64,000 bases of DNA from NCBI GenBank assembly GCA_030737835.1, contig JAUJYN010000012.1:10526729-10590728 (forward strand), read 5' to 3'. Below the pieces are notes generated by a model. The model saw only the letters and a list, made by a program, of their open reading frames with translations, ran no database searches and had not been told where the DNA came from. Origin of the DNA: Acorus gramineus (lineage: Eukaryota > Streptophyta > Magnoliopsida > Acorales > Acoraceae). Shown here in pieces: positions 1 through 18,792 of the stretch (position 1 is the stretch's first letter; each line of letters starts with the position of its first letter). The position numbers and the translations under genes are program-made.

Positions 1-839
1 ATTCTTTCTGTTGATAATCATTTTACTGTGAATTGTTTTATCAAGAATCTCTGTCACCTCAATTCAATTTTATTGCTAAAATCTGAGGAATGCCAAAAGC
101 ATATAAAGCATTATAGGAAACACTTTGAACCAAAGAATTTGTGTCATTAATTAGACTGTTTATCCACTGCTATAGCACAGTGGGTAGGGTTTATCTATGT
201 TAAGGGTAGATCTTGGTATCGAGTCTTGACGCTGGCTCAAACCTTGTGTATTTCTGTGGGTTTGGGGGTATAAAAATAACCTACCTAGCTCAATCATAAA
301 GTCAACTACAAGAGGGCCTTTCGTTGTAAAAAGTTAAAAGATTGTTTGGTTCATTAATGGATTCTAATGCAGATTTAGTTTATTGTGTGGTTAGTATAAA
401 AAAATGATTAGAAATTTGGTTAATTACCAAAAATACAATATGTGTGCAGGTGTAACATTCCAAACTTTTACATATGATATTGTCTGTTTTGCTTGTCCAC
501 ATACGATTTTAAAACACATCACAAAGTGTGTAATTTATATTCACAAATAAGTACAAGAGAAAATATTATGCTTAACCCCAAATGCAACCCGAACCTTTTA
601 TATTTTTTCAATTAGTATATGTCAATGAAATATATATTTTCATATATATATATATATATATATAATCCAATAAATAATAAATGGTATAAACTTAATTATT
701 ATAAAACATAAAAAAAAAATCTACAGTGTTTGAGAGTAGTATATGTTTGAAAGGCAAACCATGATTCAATTTTTCCAAATAAAACTCTAAAACCCCGCCG
801 TCACAACTTCCTCCACCACCACCACCACCATTGAAGAAA
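1..839. other. Intergenic region and upstream flank of the PORR gene
   Basis: AT-rich DNA with no coding potential. It holds a decayed SINE-like unit at about 165-340 and an (AT)n run at about 640-664. The last 80 bases before the gene become C-rich with (CCA)n and are probably the 5'UTR of the following gene. No sharply placed promoter element is visible. Confidence 0.6.
165..340 (+). mobile_element. Decayed tRNA-derived SINE
   Basis: An A-box-like TAGCACAGTGGG near 172 and a B-box-like GGTATCGAGTCTTG near 214 are spaced as in a tRNA. The 3' part (AAAGTCAACTAC then GGGCCTTTCGTTG, about 299-327) matches in order the 3' part of the two better SINEs at 42.4 and 44.0 kb. It is more diverged than those, and no target duplication could be fixed. 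Confidence 0.5.
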
Positions 840-1985
840 ATGAAGAAAATCCGGCTGAAATGGGTGAAAAACCGAGGCCTGGACCACATAATCAACCGCG
901 ACACGGACCTGAAGGCAGCAATCCTCCTCAAAGACGCCATCCTCTCCTCCCCAAACTCCCACCTCACCATCCGCTCCCTCTCCCACAACAAACACCACCC
1001 CCTCCACCGCTCCCTCGCCCTCACCATCCCCACCCTCCGCTTCCTCCGCCGCTACCCAACCCTCTTCACCGAATCCCCTCACCCCACCTACCCCTCCCTC
1101 CCCTCCTTCTCCCTCTCCCAGACCGCCCACCTCCTACACTCCCGCGAGTCCTCCCTCCACCTTTCCCTCCTCCGCGAATCATCCGACCGCCTCTCCCGCC
1201 TCCTCATGATGACCCTCTCCCGCTCCCTCCCCCTCAAGTCCCTCCTCCCCCTCTCCTTCGACCTCGGCCTCCCCAACGACTTCTTCCGCAGATCCCCCCT
1301 CTCCGACGACCTCCGCATCGTCTCCCGCGACGGCGTCCCCTTCGTCGAGCTCGTCAACTGGCGCGACGACCTCGCCGTGTCCGCCGTGCAGAGAAAGACC
1401 GAATCTTGTATCGATTATCGCGGGTTCAAGAAGGGGGAGAATTTGATCAGGTTCCCGATGAGCTTTCCGAGGGGGTACGGGTTGCGGAACAAGGTGAAGG
1501 AGTGGATGGAGGAGTTCGATCGGATACCGTACGTTTCGCCTTATGAGGATTGTTCGGGGATCGACCCGGGGAGTGATTTGATGGAGAAGAGGGTGGTTGG
1601 GGTTTTGCATGAGCTGTTGAGCTTGACATTGCATAAGAAGACGAGGAGGGACTACTTGAGGTCGTTGAGGGGGGAGTTGGCGCTCCCGGAGAGGTTCACG
1701 AGGGTGTTCACCAGGTACCCGGGGGTGTTTTATCTTTCGTTGAAGTGTAAGACGACGACGGTGGTGTTGAGGGAGGGGTACCAGAGGGGGAGACTGGTCG
1801 AGCCGCACCCGCTCACGGAGTTGAGGGAGAGGTTTTATTATGTGATGCGGATGGGGTTGGTGCATCGGGGGAAGGATGCGGGGGAGATGATATATAAGAA
1901 GGTTGATGAGGAGTATGAGGAGGAGGAGGAGGAGGAAGAGTATTGTGAGGGGACTGATTCAGAGTATGATACGGAGTCGGATTAG
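840..1985 (+). CDS. PORR-domain (plant organelle RNA recognition) protein
   Basis: Intronless gene of 381 aa. The start is the ATG at 840; the in-frame TTG nine bases upstream is not a plant start. The protein reads as one PORR domain, beginning close to the N-terminus with RLKWVKNRGLDHII, then the LKDAILSSP and FLRRYPTLF blocks, and ending with the RYPGVFYLSLK and REGYQRGRLVEPHPL blocks typical of the WTF1/RPD1 family. A short acidic Glu-rich tail follows. Known family members bind group II intron RNA and help splicing in chloroplasts or mitochondria. The length is normal for the family. The N-terminus is short for a transit peptide but basic, so the compartment is uncertain. The first half of the coding strand is strikingly C-rich and the second half G-rich, which opens long shadow frames. 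Confidence 0.93.
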   Translation: MKKIRLKWVKNRGLDHIINRDTDLKAAILLKDAILSSPNSHLTIRSLSHNKHHPLHRSLALTIPTLRFLRRYPTLFTESPHPTYPSLPSFSLSQTAHLLHSRESSLHLSLLRESSDRLSRLLMMTLSRSLPLKSLLPLSFDLGLPNDFFRRSPLSDDLRIVSRDGVPFVELVNWRDDLAVSAVQRKTESCIDYRGFKKGENLIRFPMSFPRGYGLRNKVKEWMEEFDRIPYVSPYEDCSGIDPGSDLMEKRVVGVLHELLSLTLHKKTRRDYLRSLRGELALPERFTRVFTRYPGVFYLSLKCKTTTVVLREGYQRGRLVEPHPLTELRERFYYVMRMGLVHRGKDAGEMIYKKVDEEYEEEEEEEEYCEGTDSEYDTESD

Positions 1986-3843
1986 GAGGAGTAGAGATGA
2001 TGGGTTTGTGTTTGAATTGTCAATCTTGATAAAGATGGAAAAGGCGTGTGGAGTTTCTGGGAGATCAGTGGGAGCTCATCGAATGCAGATGAAGATGAAG
2101 TTGCATTATTTGTAAGTTAGACGATTTGTCGTCTCTGTATTTATTATCAATGGCATTCATTTAATATTTATCACATTAACTGCTAGTCATGAGTTTTCTC
2201 TTCATCTTTTGATTCCTAAACGTCTTTTTGTTTCTGTTTTGATCGAAATGTTTTGGGACATGCCTTACTTAAAGGTGCGGTGTAAGAATTTAGGATTAGA
2301 ACTTGATATGAGACAAATTCTAATCTCCATCTTAGCTTATATCTCATGCATGAGCTCATTTTAGATGATTGTTGTTGTTCTAAGTAGAAGAGATATCACC
2401 CTAGCCCCCACACAAATCGACCCTGGTTTTGGTCCCAATATACAAGACTCTACTAGCCCCCGCACAAAATCGACCCTAGTTTTGATGAATCGGACCACAC
2501 ATTGTCTAGTTATATTATTTTCTTTTCAAGCGGTTCAAACCAATCAGCATTGCTGGAATGTATACCATCCAAAACTTGTTTACATGTAAATTTTCAGCTA
2601 TGCCGAGAAGGCTTGGGGAATTGATGAAAGTATCGGGCTATAAACATTACTATATTTTCTATATTGATTTAAAAAATACTAGGATCTTTTCCATAGTTAG
2701 CTGGTTATCCCTTTGATCATTCAGTAACGGTTAGAACCAATTATTTTGGAAGCTGATTATGTCAAGAGCAAATTCTCTCCACAATTGATTCCAAATGTTT
2801 TTTTGGGTTGTTTTTTTTTTTCTCTTGGTCAAATCTTCTCCCATCAGCAGGCAGCAAGACAAACTCAAGTCAAGTCCCCTCACTAAAGAGGGTACCTCTT
2901 CCATACTCGCAAAAGGAGATTCGATAAAATGGTAATTGAAAAAATGGATTGATTCCAAATATTATTGTTATTACACTCTACTTAATGACAATGCCTATTT
3001 TTTCTCCGAAAAAAAAAATATATATTCTAAATGTTACCCATATGTTCTGTACCACTTTACTGTTCAACTGGTATTGAAATGTGATTCTGTTTACACATAC
3101 CTGAGATTTTGTGGAGAGATGCATAGAAGCTGGATGGTGTTGTAGGTGAGGATGAGTATACTATTATTATTGTTAGGAAGAGTGATTTGGGGTATGATTC
3201 AACACAATGTTTTGTTCGTAATTAGTATTTTTTTTTTTTCCTTTTTTTTTTAAGTTTTATGTGCAGAGTTATGGGAAGGTCTGATAGAGCACATGAGGCT
3301 GATCATGTTTTAGTGTGAATGAAGTCACATCGTGTGTCAGCTGATTATCCATTGTCTTGAGTGCATCTGTATTTATAAAGAATATTCAGCTAATGTTTAT
3401 CATCTCAACTTCCAGTCATCTTCTTGAAAAATATAAATAAAAATCTTAACTTCCTGTATCCGTCATACATAAGAAATGTTGGTCCTTCATCAATTATAAG
3501 ATAAATATCATCCAATTTCCTTCATTGTGAACAAAGTTTGATTGCAGGATGTGCCTTTCTTTGAATGTGTGACCAAACTGTCAAGGTAGATCATCTGTTA
3601 TTTCATGCATTGATGCATGTTGAACTACCAAAATAGTATGACAATAGAGTTTCATGAATTTCTTTCCGTTGATCTTTGTTTGGACTAAATCTGGGGTACA
3701 ATTTGATAGAGTGGTACTCTCAATTTTGAATGAACTCTTTAGACAAAACAAAAATTACTTTTTAGGCTGCAGTTGAAATGCTCATTCAAGAGTAACTAAT
3801 CTAAAAGTTCAATTAAGCTTTTAGCAAAGTGTTATTTTTCAAT
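1986..3843. other. 3' flank of the PORR gene, no further gene seen
   Basis: Probably begins with the 3'UTR of the PORR gene. Otherwise AT-rich with T-runs and no convincing coding signal. It contains a two-copy direct repeat at 2401-2484 and ends at the LINE insertion. Confidence 0.5.
2401..2484. repeat. Two-copy direct repeat
   Basis: A unit of about 32 bases beginning CTAGCCCCCACACAAATC at 2401 recurs at 2453 as CTAGCCCCCGCACAAAATC, both followed by GACCCT(G/A)GTTTTG. The unit may belong to an older unidentified element. Confidence 0.55.
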
Positions 3844-3855
3844 GTGAAAGTACAA

Positions 3856-5890
3856 TGTTAGATGGGGTTTCCTTTTCCACCTATTGGAATGTCATCGATT
3901 CGAACCTAACTCGGTGCAGATGATCAAGGCATGTGTTTCAACGGCTAAAGCTTCAGATTTGGTGAATGGAGCCCCTTGTGGCTTCTTCCACCTGAGTAAG
4001 GGTCTCCGTCAAGGTGATCCGCTTTTGCCTCTCCTTTTCGTTTTGGTGGCTAACGCTTTCAGTAGGAGGATGCGCATGGCGGAAGCTCAAGGATGGGTGA
4101 CAGGGCTGAAATGTAAGGAAGGGGATCCGCTATTTCCCTAGTGCAATATGCTGATGATACAATTACATTAAGTGAGGTGGAAGAACTATCAGTGAGAGGG
4201 ATTAAATTTGTTTGCAAATGTTTTGAATTGGTGTCGGGGCTTCGAATTAATTTTCGGAAGAGTTCGATTTCGGGGATCAATGTGGAGGAGGCCTTGGTGG
4301 ATAGGATGGCTGGGATTTTGGGCTGTCATACTGCCAGGTTTCCTCTCAGACACTTGGGTCTTCCCCTCTCTCTTGGGAGACTCCCTAAAACCGAGTGGAT
4401 GCCGCTAATCAGCCGGTTCGAAAGAAGATTGGCGGGATGGCAGAGCAACTTTTTGAGTCTTGGGGGTGAGATTGTTTTAATTCAATCTGTGCTATCGAAT
4501 CTCCCTATATACTTCCTTTCCTTGTTCAGAATTCCTAAAGGTATCCTTCGATCGCTGGAGGGGATTCGGAGGAGGTTCCTATGGAATGGGGCGAATCAGA
4601 ACTGTAGGCGGGTTCATCAAGTGAAGTGGGACAGGGTGTGTAGGGGAAGGAAGGAAGGGGGGACTGGGATTTTGAATATGGAAGTTATGAATAAAGCATT
4701 ATTGCTGAAATGGTTGTGGCGTTGGCTGGACAACCCCGCGGTAATGTGGGGTTCGTTGGTCCGGGAAAGATACGACTGTGGTTTGTTCGGGAGGTCTCGT
4801 TTTCCTCGTGTTGGTCGTGATCTTTCAGGGATTTGGAAGGGAATCATGGGTGGGCGCGAGGAGTTCATGCAGGCTACCAGATGGGAGATTGGGGCGGGAC
4901 TGAAGATCTGCTTCTGGACAGATTTATGGATCGGGGACAGACCGCTATGTGAAAGGTATTCAGCGATCTTTCGCATTGCTGTGAACACTGAGGCCCCGGC
5001 ATCGAGCTTTTGGCGCAGGAGAGGAGATGATGGGTACTGGGAAGTGTTGGTCAGAAGGAATTTAAATGACAATGAGATTGATGGATACTTGCAGTTGCTA
5101 GAGGAGCTACAAGGAGTGCGGGTGGTGGAAGCTCGACCTGATCAGATCAGATGGAAGCCTAAGCCCGTCAAGGGCTTCTCGGTGAAAGGTGGCTACGAAT
5201 GGGTGTGGTGGAATCGGTCGGTGGAGACATCTTTGGCCAGGAAGCATAAGGAGATTTGGGGGTGTAAAATTCCTCTAAAGGTGAAAGCTTTCATGTGGCT
5301 TGTGTATCAGGAGAAAGTTCTTACTAAATCATACATTTCTAGATGGATGCCGGAAATGGATAAAAGGTGTGTTCTGTGTGGTGTGGTGGACAAGTCGGTA
5401 GCACATCTGTTTATTGATTGCCCTATGGTGAGACAGGTGTGGAGTTGGCTGTCGGTGGCTGGAGGGTTGAGGGATTTGTTCACCTCTTTGGAGACCCTAT
5501 GGTAGGCGGGGAAGGACCTTCAAAACCCAGCTGATAGGAGTGCGTGCGCGAAGGTTTCACAAACCCTCATTCCGGCGGTGGTGTGGTCAACTTGGCTGAT
5601 TAGAAACAGCATCTCATATGCGGAGAACATTCGGGAATCTGTGATCAGATTGATTTCGGAGTGGGGTGTTTTTTGTGGAGGCGCTAGTTCGGTGGGTCTG
5701 ATTGAGGGGGTGTTCGTTGTACAAGAGTGATTCACCTTTGTTGTGAAGATGATCTTTCCTAGCCCAGAGTCCTTCTACGAGTTGGAAGTTTGTCGTTACT
5801 TTGTTCATTGTTTTGTAATTTCCCATTGGGCTTTCTCTTTAATATATTAAAGGGCTAAAGCCTACCGTTTATATCAAAAAAAAAAAAAAA
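3856..5890 (+). mobile_element. 5'-truncated LINE (L1-type) with poly(A) and 12-bp TSD
   Basis: A plant non-LTR retrotransposon lacking its 5' half. The reverse transcriptase begins within the palm: GLRQGDP lies at about 4000-4020 and the catalytic YADD at about 4147. A zf-RVT domain follows (CVLCG...AHLFIDCP, about 5369-5425), and the frame ends at 5730. One frameshift lies between 4100 and 4141, and one in-frame TAG at 5503-5505 precedes about 75 more codons of recognisable C-terminus. The element ends with 15 A (5876-5890). GTGAAAGTACAA occurs at 3844-3855 and again at 5891-5902, a perfect target-site duplication, so the insertion is fairly young. A small hairpin GGCTAAAGCC precedes the tail (5853-5862). 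Confidence 0.95.
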
Positions 5891-5902
5891 GTGAAAGTAC
5901 AA

Positions 5903-8900
5903 CATTTTGACCCATTGATTTGAAGTTCTTTGTTGGGATAAGCTAATGAATCTTTGAGATTTAGCAATACTGTGACATGTGTGCAGTGATGAGAATCATG
6001 TCGAAACTTTGTTGATGAGCTATGAGGGGGGGAAAAACCTAAAGATGATAAAGGATCAGATGGTGTGTGCTAAAAAAAGCAAGATCTATTAGGCTTGAGA
6101 AAAAGAATGAAAAAAATGTCAAGTGAGAAAGTTCTGGCACATGCTCTACAGTTGATAACTCATCTTGGTTCATATAGTTGCTTACGGCTTTAATCCGTTG
6201 ATGGGATTTTTTACTTTGATCTTCCATTATTTTTCCATCCTTGCCGTGACTACAGTATTATTGTCATACCTATGTGGTAAACAGTTGGCTGTCAATCTCT
6301 GGCTTAGATGGCTTGTGCTCCGAAGTTTATGGTTTAAAAAAAAAAAACTGAGAAATGCTGTGTATTACTATCCTATCATGTTTACTTTCTGGTTGAGTGT
6401 ATCATGAATGATGATCATGTTTTATCACCAAACAGCATGCAAATTAAGTCTCTTAGTTTATCTGACAGTAAGAGATATGCCATGAAACTTCATAAACTGT
6501 CATATATATCAGTATGTACTCTTGATAAGGATAATTTGTGTCTTGATTATATATACTAAGGCTATAGAAAATGTATGGATAAAGAAGGATATTTCTAGTT
6601 TTATAGTCTCTTAAAATGAAGAGTCTGACATTGAATTGATTGTCAATGTGTTGTCCCGCAGCTTCCAAGCACAAGATCTGGGGTTTGAAGCTTTCCCTTA
6701 CTCCCTTTTGGGGTGTGACAGCTTATTCGCCTTCAATTGCTATACCTGGATAGATACAAATCATACAATACATGTAGAAGAAACAAAATTTTGGTTGAGT
6801 GTCTTCTTATTGGGAATGTAAAAATGGCATTTTTGTTGTGTGGCTCACCTTGGATAATGCGATGGTATATGGTGAATAAAATATGGATAAAAGTCTATGA
6901 TTTTTTAAATGACAATTATACTCTTGCCCTTGTTTTTCTTTTGGAGTAAGTATAAGAAATGTGTATATGATATGATAGATGTAACATTTTATTTTTATGT
7001 GAGAGTATTGTATGAGATAATTCTTTCATCTTCATGAAAAACAAATTTGTTCTTTTTTCTAAAGAACAAAGGGCTATAAAAGTTCTTTGTCAGTTTTTTC
7101 TTAATATTTTCAGTGACCCTTTGCCAAGGAAATGCCAGTTTTTAAGAAAACTTTTATTCTTCCCATCCAGAACTAATGAGTATTTTTTGAGTCCTGCTTC
7201 TCAGATTTTAATCCCTATTGACAAATCTCATTAGGTGTCTTTTTTCTTTGGTTGCCTTCCCTTTTTTTTTATTCTCGTGTAACCTCTTCTCCCACCTTTT
7301 TGGGAAAAAAAAATTATTTTCCTAAGTTATCTGTCACTTTAAAAATTCATTCCAGTCAGCTGCTCCTCTGACGACTGGCGTTACCACCCTTGGATTATTC
7401 TCGCCGCCCTCCTATCATATGAAAAGTGATTCGGCTACTTTTCAAGATCTTCTCCGGCCTCCACCTCCACTTTTTCTTTTTCTTTTTTAATTGAAATATA
7501 TTTTGAATGTAACTAAATTTCAAAGAAAAACAAATATGGTTTAAAAACGCAAATAAAACAAGAAGTATAGTGCATATAAAGTTCAAATAGATTTGAAATA
7601 TAACTTAACTTCAACGAAAACATAAACTACATAAAAAGCACAAAACAATTTCAAAAATATAATGCATATAAGATTCAGATACATTTATAAAAAAATAAAT
7701 CTGATAACTCTAATTGACTTTCAAAACAACAAACAAATACCGTTCAAAATCACATTAAAAATGTAACTATAAAATTCATATACATTTGAAAATGTTACTA
7801 AACTTCAAAACTTTAATGTGTATAAAGGCAAAAAAAAAATAGGGAAAATTAATTAGGGGCATCTGTGTCACTCATCTATTATTTTTAGGTCCCTAGAACT
7901 TTTTAAGTTTTTTAAGTCCCTACAGCAGTGAAAAATTATCTTTAGGTCCGTCCATCTGGATGTAGTTCAAAATACCAAAACTGCCCCCCTCCCAATTATT
8001 TCATTACACTGTTAATACTCCTTAATACATTAAGTATCTCAAATACACTATTAACACTCCTTAATGCATTATTGACATTTGCATAAAATACCACCCCACC
8101 CAATTATTTTAGTACATTGTAAACACTCTTTAGTACATTGTTAATTATCTCTAGTACACTGTGAACACTTTCCAATACATTGTTAATTATCTCTAGTAAC
8201 ATTCACATAATTGAGTGAGGGTATTTTTAGTATTTTTAAACAACATCCGACTAGAGGGACCTAAAGATAATTTTTCACTATCTTAGGGACCTAAAAAAAA
8301 CTTTAAAATTGTCAAAGATCTAAAACTTAAAAATAATAAAAACCAAAGTAAACCCTAATTAATTTCTCCAAAATTTTAAAATTCAACTACATTTTAAAAA
8401 ACAAAATCTAACAAAATTTAACTGACTTTCAAAACAACTTCAAAATCACACTAAAAACAGAGTATAAAAAATTCAAATACATTTGAAAATGTAATTGAAT
8501 TTTAAAACTTCAATAAAAAAACATAAACTACATAAAAGGTAAAAAAAATTCAAATATATAATACATATAATGTTTAGATACATTTTCAAAAAATAAATCC
8601 GACAAATATAGCTAATTTTCAAAAAAATAAAAACAAATACGGTTCAAAATCAAACTGAAAACAAAGACTATAATGTTTTACTTTTTTGAAAAAAAATTAT
8701 TAAAAAGGAAAATAAAGGGTATCTTAGTTTTTTTTTTTTTTTTTTACTTGAATGATTTTCATATATAAAAATTTACCAAAATATGATAGATCTTATCCTG
8801 AATGATAAATATGCTTAGTTTTTAAACTTCACAATGATACTAAAATAAATGGGCTATTTTTAATGAAATAAAAACAAAAATAAAAATAAATAGTATACTT

Positions 8901-9461
8901 TTGAAGGGTATACCTTATACATGCAAACTTTTTCCAAAAAACAGTGAAACCACAAGAGAAAATAAAAGAAAATAGAACATAATTAATTAACAGTGTATAA
9001 CAACTCAGTAAAGGCCCCAAAAAAATAACTCAAGTCCAATCAGCACAAGCAATACGGCAACCATGCAAAAAGGGGGTAACAATGTAGAGACTTGAATTTC
9101 AAACTGAACTAAGAACATTTCATGTATAATAGGACAAAGGCACCCAAAAGGGGGTTAAACACAAAAGACCCTACTAGTTCTCCAAACACCCACTGTTAAA
9201 ACAAAATAATACCCCTTCTCCACTCCACATTCTATAACTCATTCCAAAATGTTAGACAAATAAATATAAAGAGGGGGTTAACCCTCTCATAACTAGATGT
9301 GTTAGTTGGAAACATTTAAAACACTTCAGATAGTGTGGAACCTGAGGTATGAAAGACCAAAAACGAAACAAAAAAACTAAAACTAACCTTAGTGTGCACC
9401 TATCAAAATTATATTTTCAGCTGGAAAACCAAGCAGTGAGTATATATTTAAGGAGAAGAGC
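5903..9461. other. Intergenic region between the LINE and the helicase 3' end
   Basis: AT-rich with short random open frames only. Apart from a long-inverted-repeat element at about 7842-8369 I see no gene. The last few hundred bases before 9462 are presumably the helicase 3'UTR, since that gene is on the minus strand. Confidence 0.5.
7842..8369. mobile_element. Non-autonomous DNA element with long inverted repeats
   Basis: The left end (GGGAAAATTAATTAGGGG) and the reverse complement of the right end (GGAGAAATTAATTAGGGT) match. Similarity continues inward for about 140 bases, including GTGAAAAATTATCTTTAGGT in both arms. Between the arms are degenerate short repeats around TACATTGTTAATTATCTCTA. 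The poly-A flank hides the target duplication. Long TIRs with no coding region suggest a Mutator-like MITE. Confidence 0.7.
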
Positions 9462-17173
<7,712 letters not shown>

Positions 17174-17217
17174 GAAGACCTAAAGCTTCTCCTTTTCGGG
17201 ACCGAAAACAATTATCA

Positions 17218-17373
17218 CTGCAAAAACCGATAATTCGATTAAACCCTTAAGCGACAAAGCAAACAACGAAAAGAAACCCTAAAACATGAACCCGATATGC
17301 TGCGAAAAATCGGAATTTGACATAAAGAGACGAACAAACTAGACACACGAAAGCAACATTGAAGGGGATTTAC
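17218..17373 (-). other. 5'UTR intron of the helicase gene
   Basis: On the minus strand a donor (CGCGACAG|GTAAAT at 17374/17373) and an acceptor (TTTTTGCAG|TGATAATTG at 17218/17217) bound a 156-bp intron. That leaves a 44-base 5'UTR piece (17174-17217) before the ATG. The first non-coding exon begins somewhere above 17374. Short leader introns are common in plant housekeeping genes. The arrangement is inferred from splice consensus only, but it recurs in the duplicate copy at 18.2-18.4 kb. Confidence 0.7.
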
Positions 17374-17440
17374 CTGTCGCGAGACGAAGCCTTCGCAGAA
17401 ACCCTCAATTTTGTTTTGTATTTTTAGAATACATGCTTCG

Positions 17441-18015
17441 AATGTGTAGGGACGAATGAATATCTCAACAAAAACAATTATATGATTTTGTTTGGATTTT
17501 CATATAGAAAAAGAGATTCTGGGACTTGGTTCCGTACGATTAAATGTCTTTTTTGCGTGTAATCCGGCTACAAATATCTTATTTTTGATCTCATACCCCG
17601 CTTAAAAGTCTAATTGCATACATACCCCTACAAAATCTTGTTGGTTTACATGTATGCCCTTCCATTTGTAATAATTACCTTCTCTTATCTAACCGTTATA
17701 TACTTATATAATCATGCCTCCTGAAAATACACCTCTTACTAATTGCAATTATACCTCTAAAAAACTAATTGATGTGCACGTATGCCCTTCCTCCAACGCC
17801 GTTGCTGACACCGCGATCAATAATGGATCCCTCCACCTCTGAAGCCTCCACCACCATCGACACCTCCTCCACCACCCCCTCCCACACTTCAAAGTTATCA
17901 CCACCTTCATCAGCCTCTCCGACGGCCTCCACGATTCATTGAGCCATTTCAACAACAACATACATATTGTAGACATGGTTTTAAAGAGTTTTCAGTTTTC
18001 TCTTCTTTGTTTGTT
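17441..18015. other. Helicase upstream region
   Basis: Promoter-side DNA of the minus-strand helicase. The part next to the gene (up to about 17560) is repeated at 18.47-18.62 kb. Beyond it are AT-rich sequence with several ATACCCC/TATGCCC motifs (17590-17790) and a short CCTCCACC-rich stretch (17830-17930). No gene is seen. Confidence 0.5.
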
Positions 18016-18622
18016 GATAGAGAGCGATTAACGGAGGTGCGTGAGACGTAGGAAGACCTGGAGGGTCCCTCGCCGGTAAAAATCATGGCTGTAACAAAGA
18101 TGAAAGTGCCTGACGAGGGACTCTACACCGTCGAGTCCTCCACCGAATCTGTCTAGGATGTTCTTATATTATGTTCATGAAGACCTAAAGCTTTTACTTT
18201 TCAGAACCGAAAATAAAAAATCAGATAAACCCTTTTCAATTACCACTGCAAAAACTAATAATTCGAGTAAACCCTCAAGTCACAAAGCAAAGAACAAAAT
18301 GACAATCCTAAAACACGAACATAATATAAGAATTTGGTCTAAAGAGACGAAAAAATGGGAAATGAAAGCAACATTGAAGGGGAGAGAAAAAAAAATTTCA
18401 TGAAAGTGCTACCTGTCGCGAAACGAGGCTTTCACGAGAAACCTCCATTTGTTTTTTTAAAATAGCTACAAATAAAATATAAGTCGTGATTTAGTAATGA
18501 ATAAATATCTTATAAGAAAAATCTTTGATTTTGTTTATATTTTCGCAGTACGATTATGAATAGATATCTCAATAGACAAAAGAGATTATGGATCGTACAG
18601 AACGATTAATGTTTTTGCCTTT
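18016..18622 (-). pseudogene. Decayed duplicate of the helicase promoter, 5'UTR and first-exon start
   Basis: This stretch aligns along its length with 17024-17560. Shared blocks include GACGTAGGAAGACCTGGAGG, GTGCCTGACGAGGGA, TTCATGAAGACCTAAAGC, the 5'UTR intron and GAAAGCAACATTGAAGGGGA...ACCTGTCGCGA. The region matching the first about 50 codons carries an insertion just after the ATG that brings a stop at codon 5. Nothing of the later exons follows. It is a partial tandem duplication about 1 kb upstream of the live gene. Confidence 0.85.
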
Positions 18623-18792
18623 TTATCAAAATAATAATCATTAGTTATAAAATTATCAAATTAGTCTTTTTTTTATTTAATTTTACTAAAATAAATATAT
18701 AACCCAGTCAACATAGCTAGATGATATGTCAATGGTGGTTATCTTTTCTCCAATCCCCTTACATAAAACAAAGAGCAGTGTTATTTATTAAA

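Noticed and set aside
831-839. Start of the PORR protein at the TTG at 831
   Set aside because: Plants start at ATG; the first in-frame ATG is at 840 and gives a normal family N-terminus.
860-1865. Long open frames in other frames and on the minus strand over the PORR gene (860-1546, 1179-1865, 1088-1357, 692-1033)
   Set aside because: They are low-complexity Pro/Arg/Glu translations caused by the C-rich then G-rich composition of the real gene and have no family resemblance.
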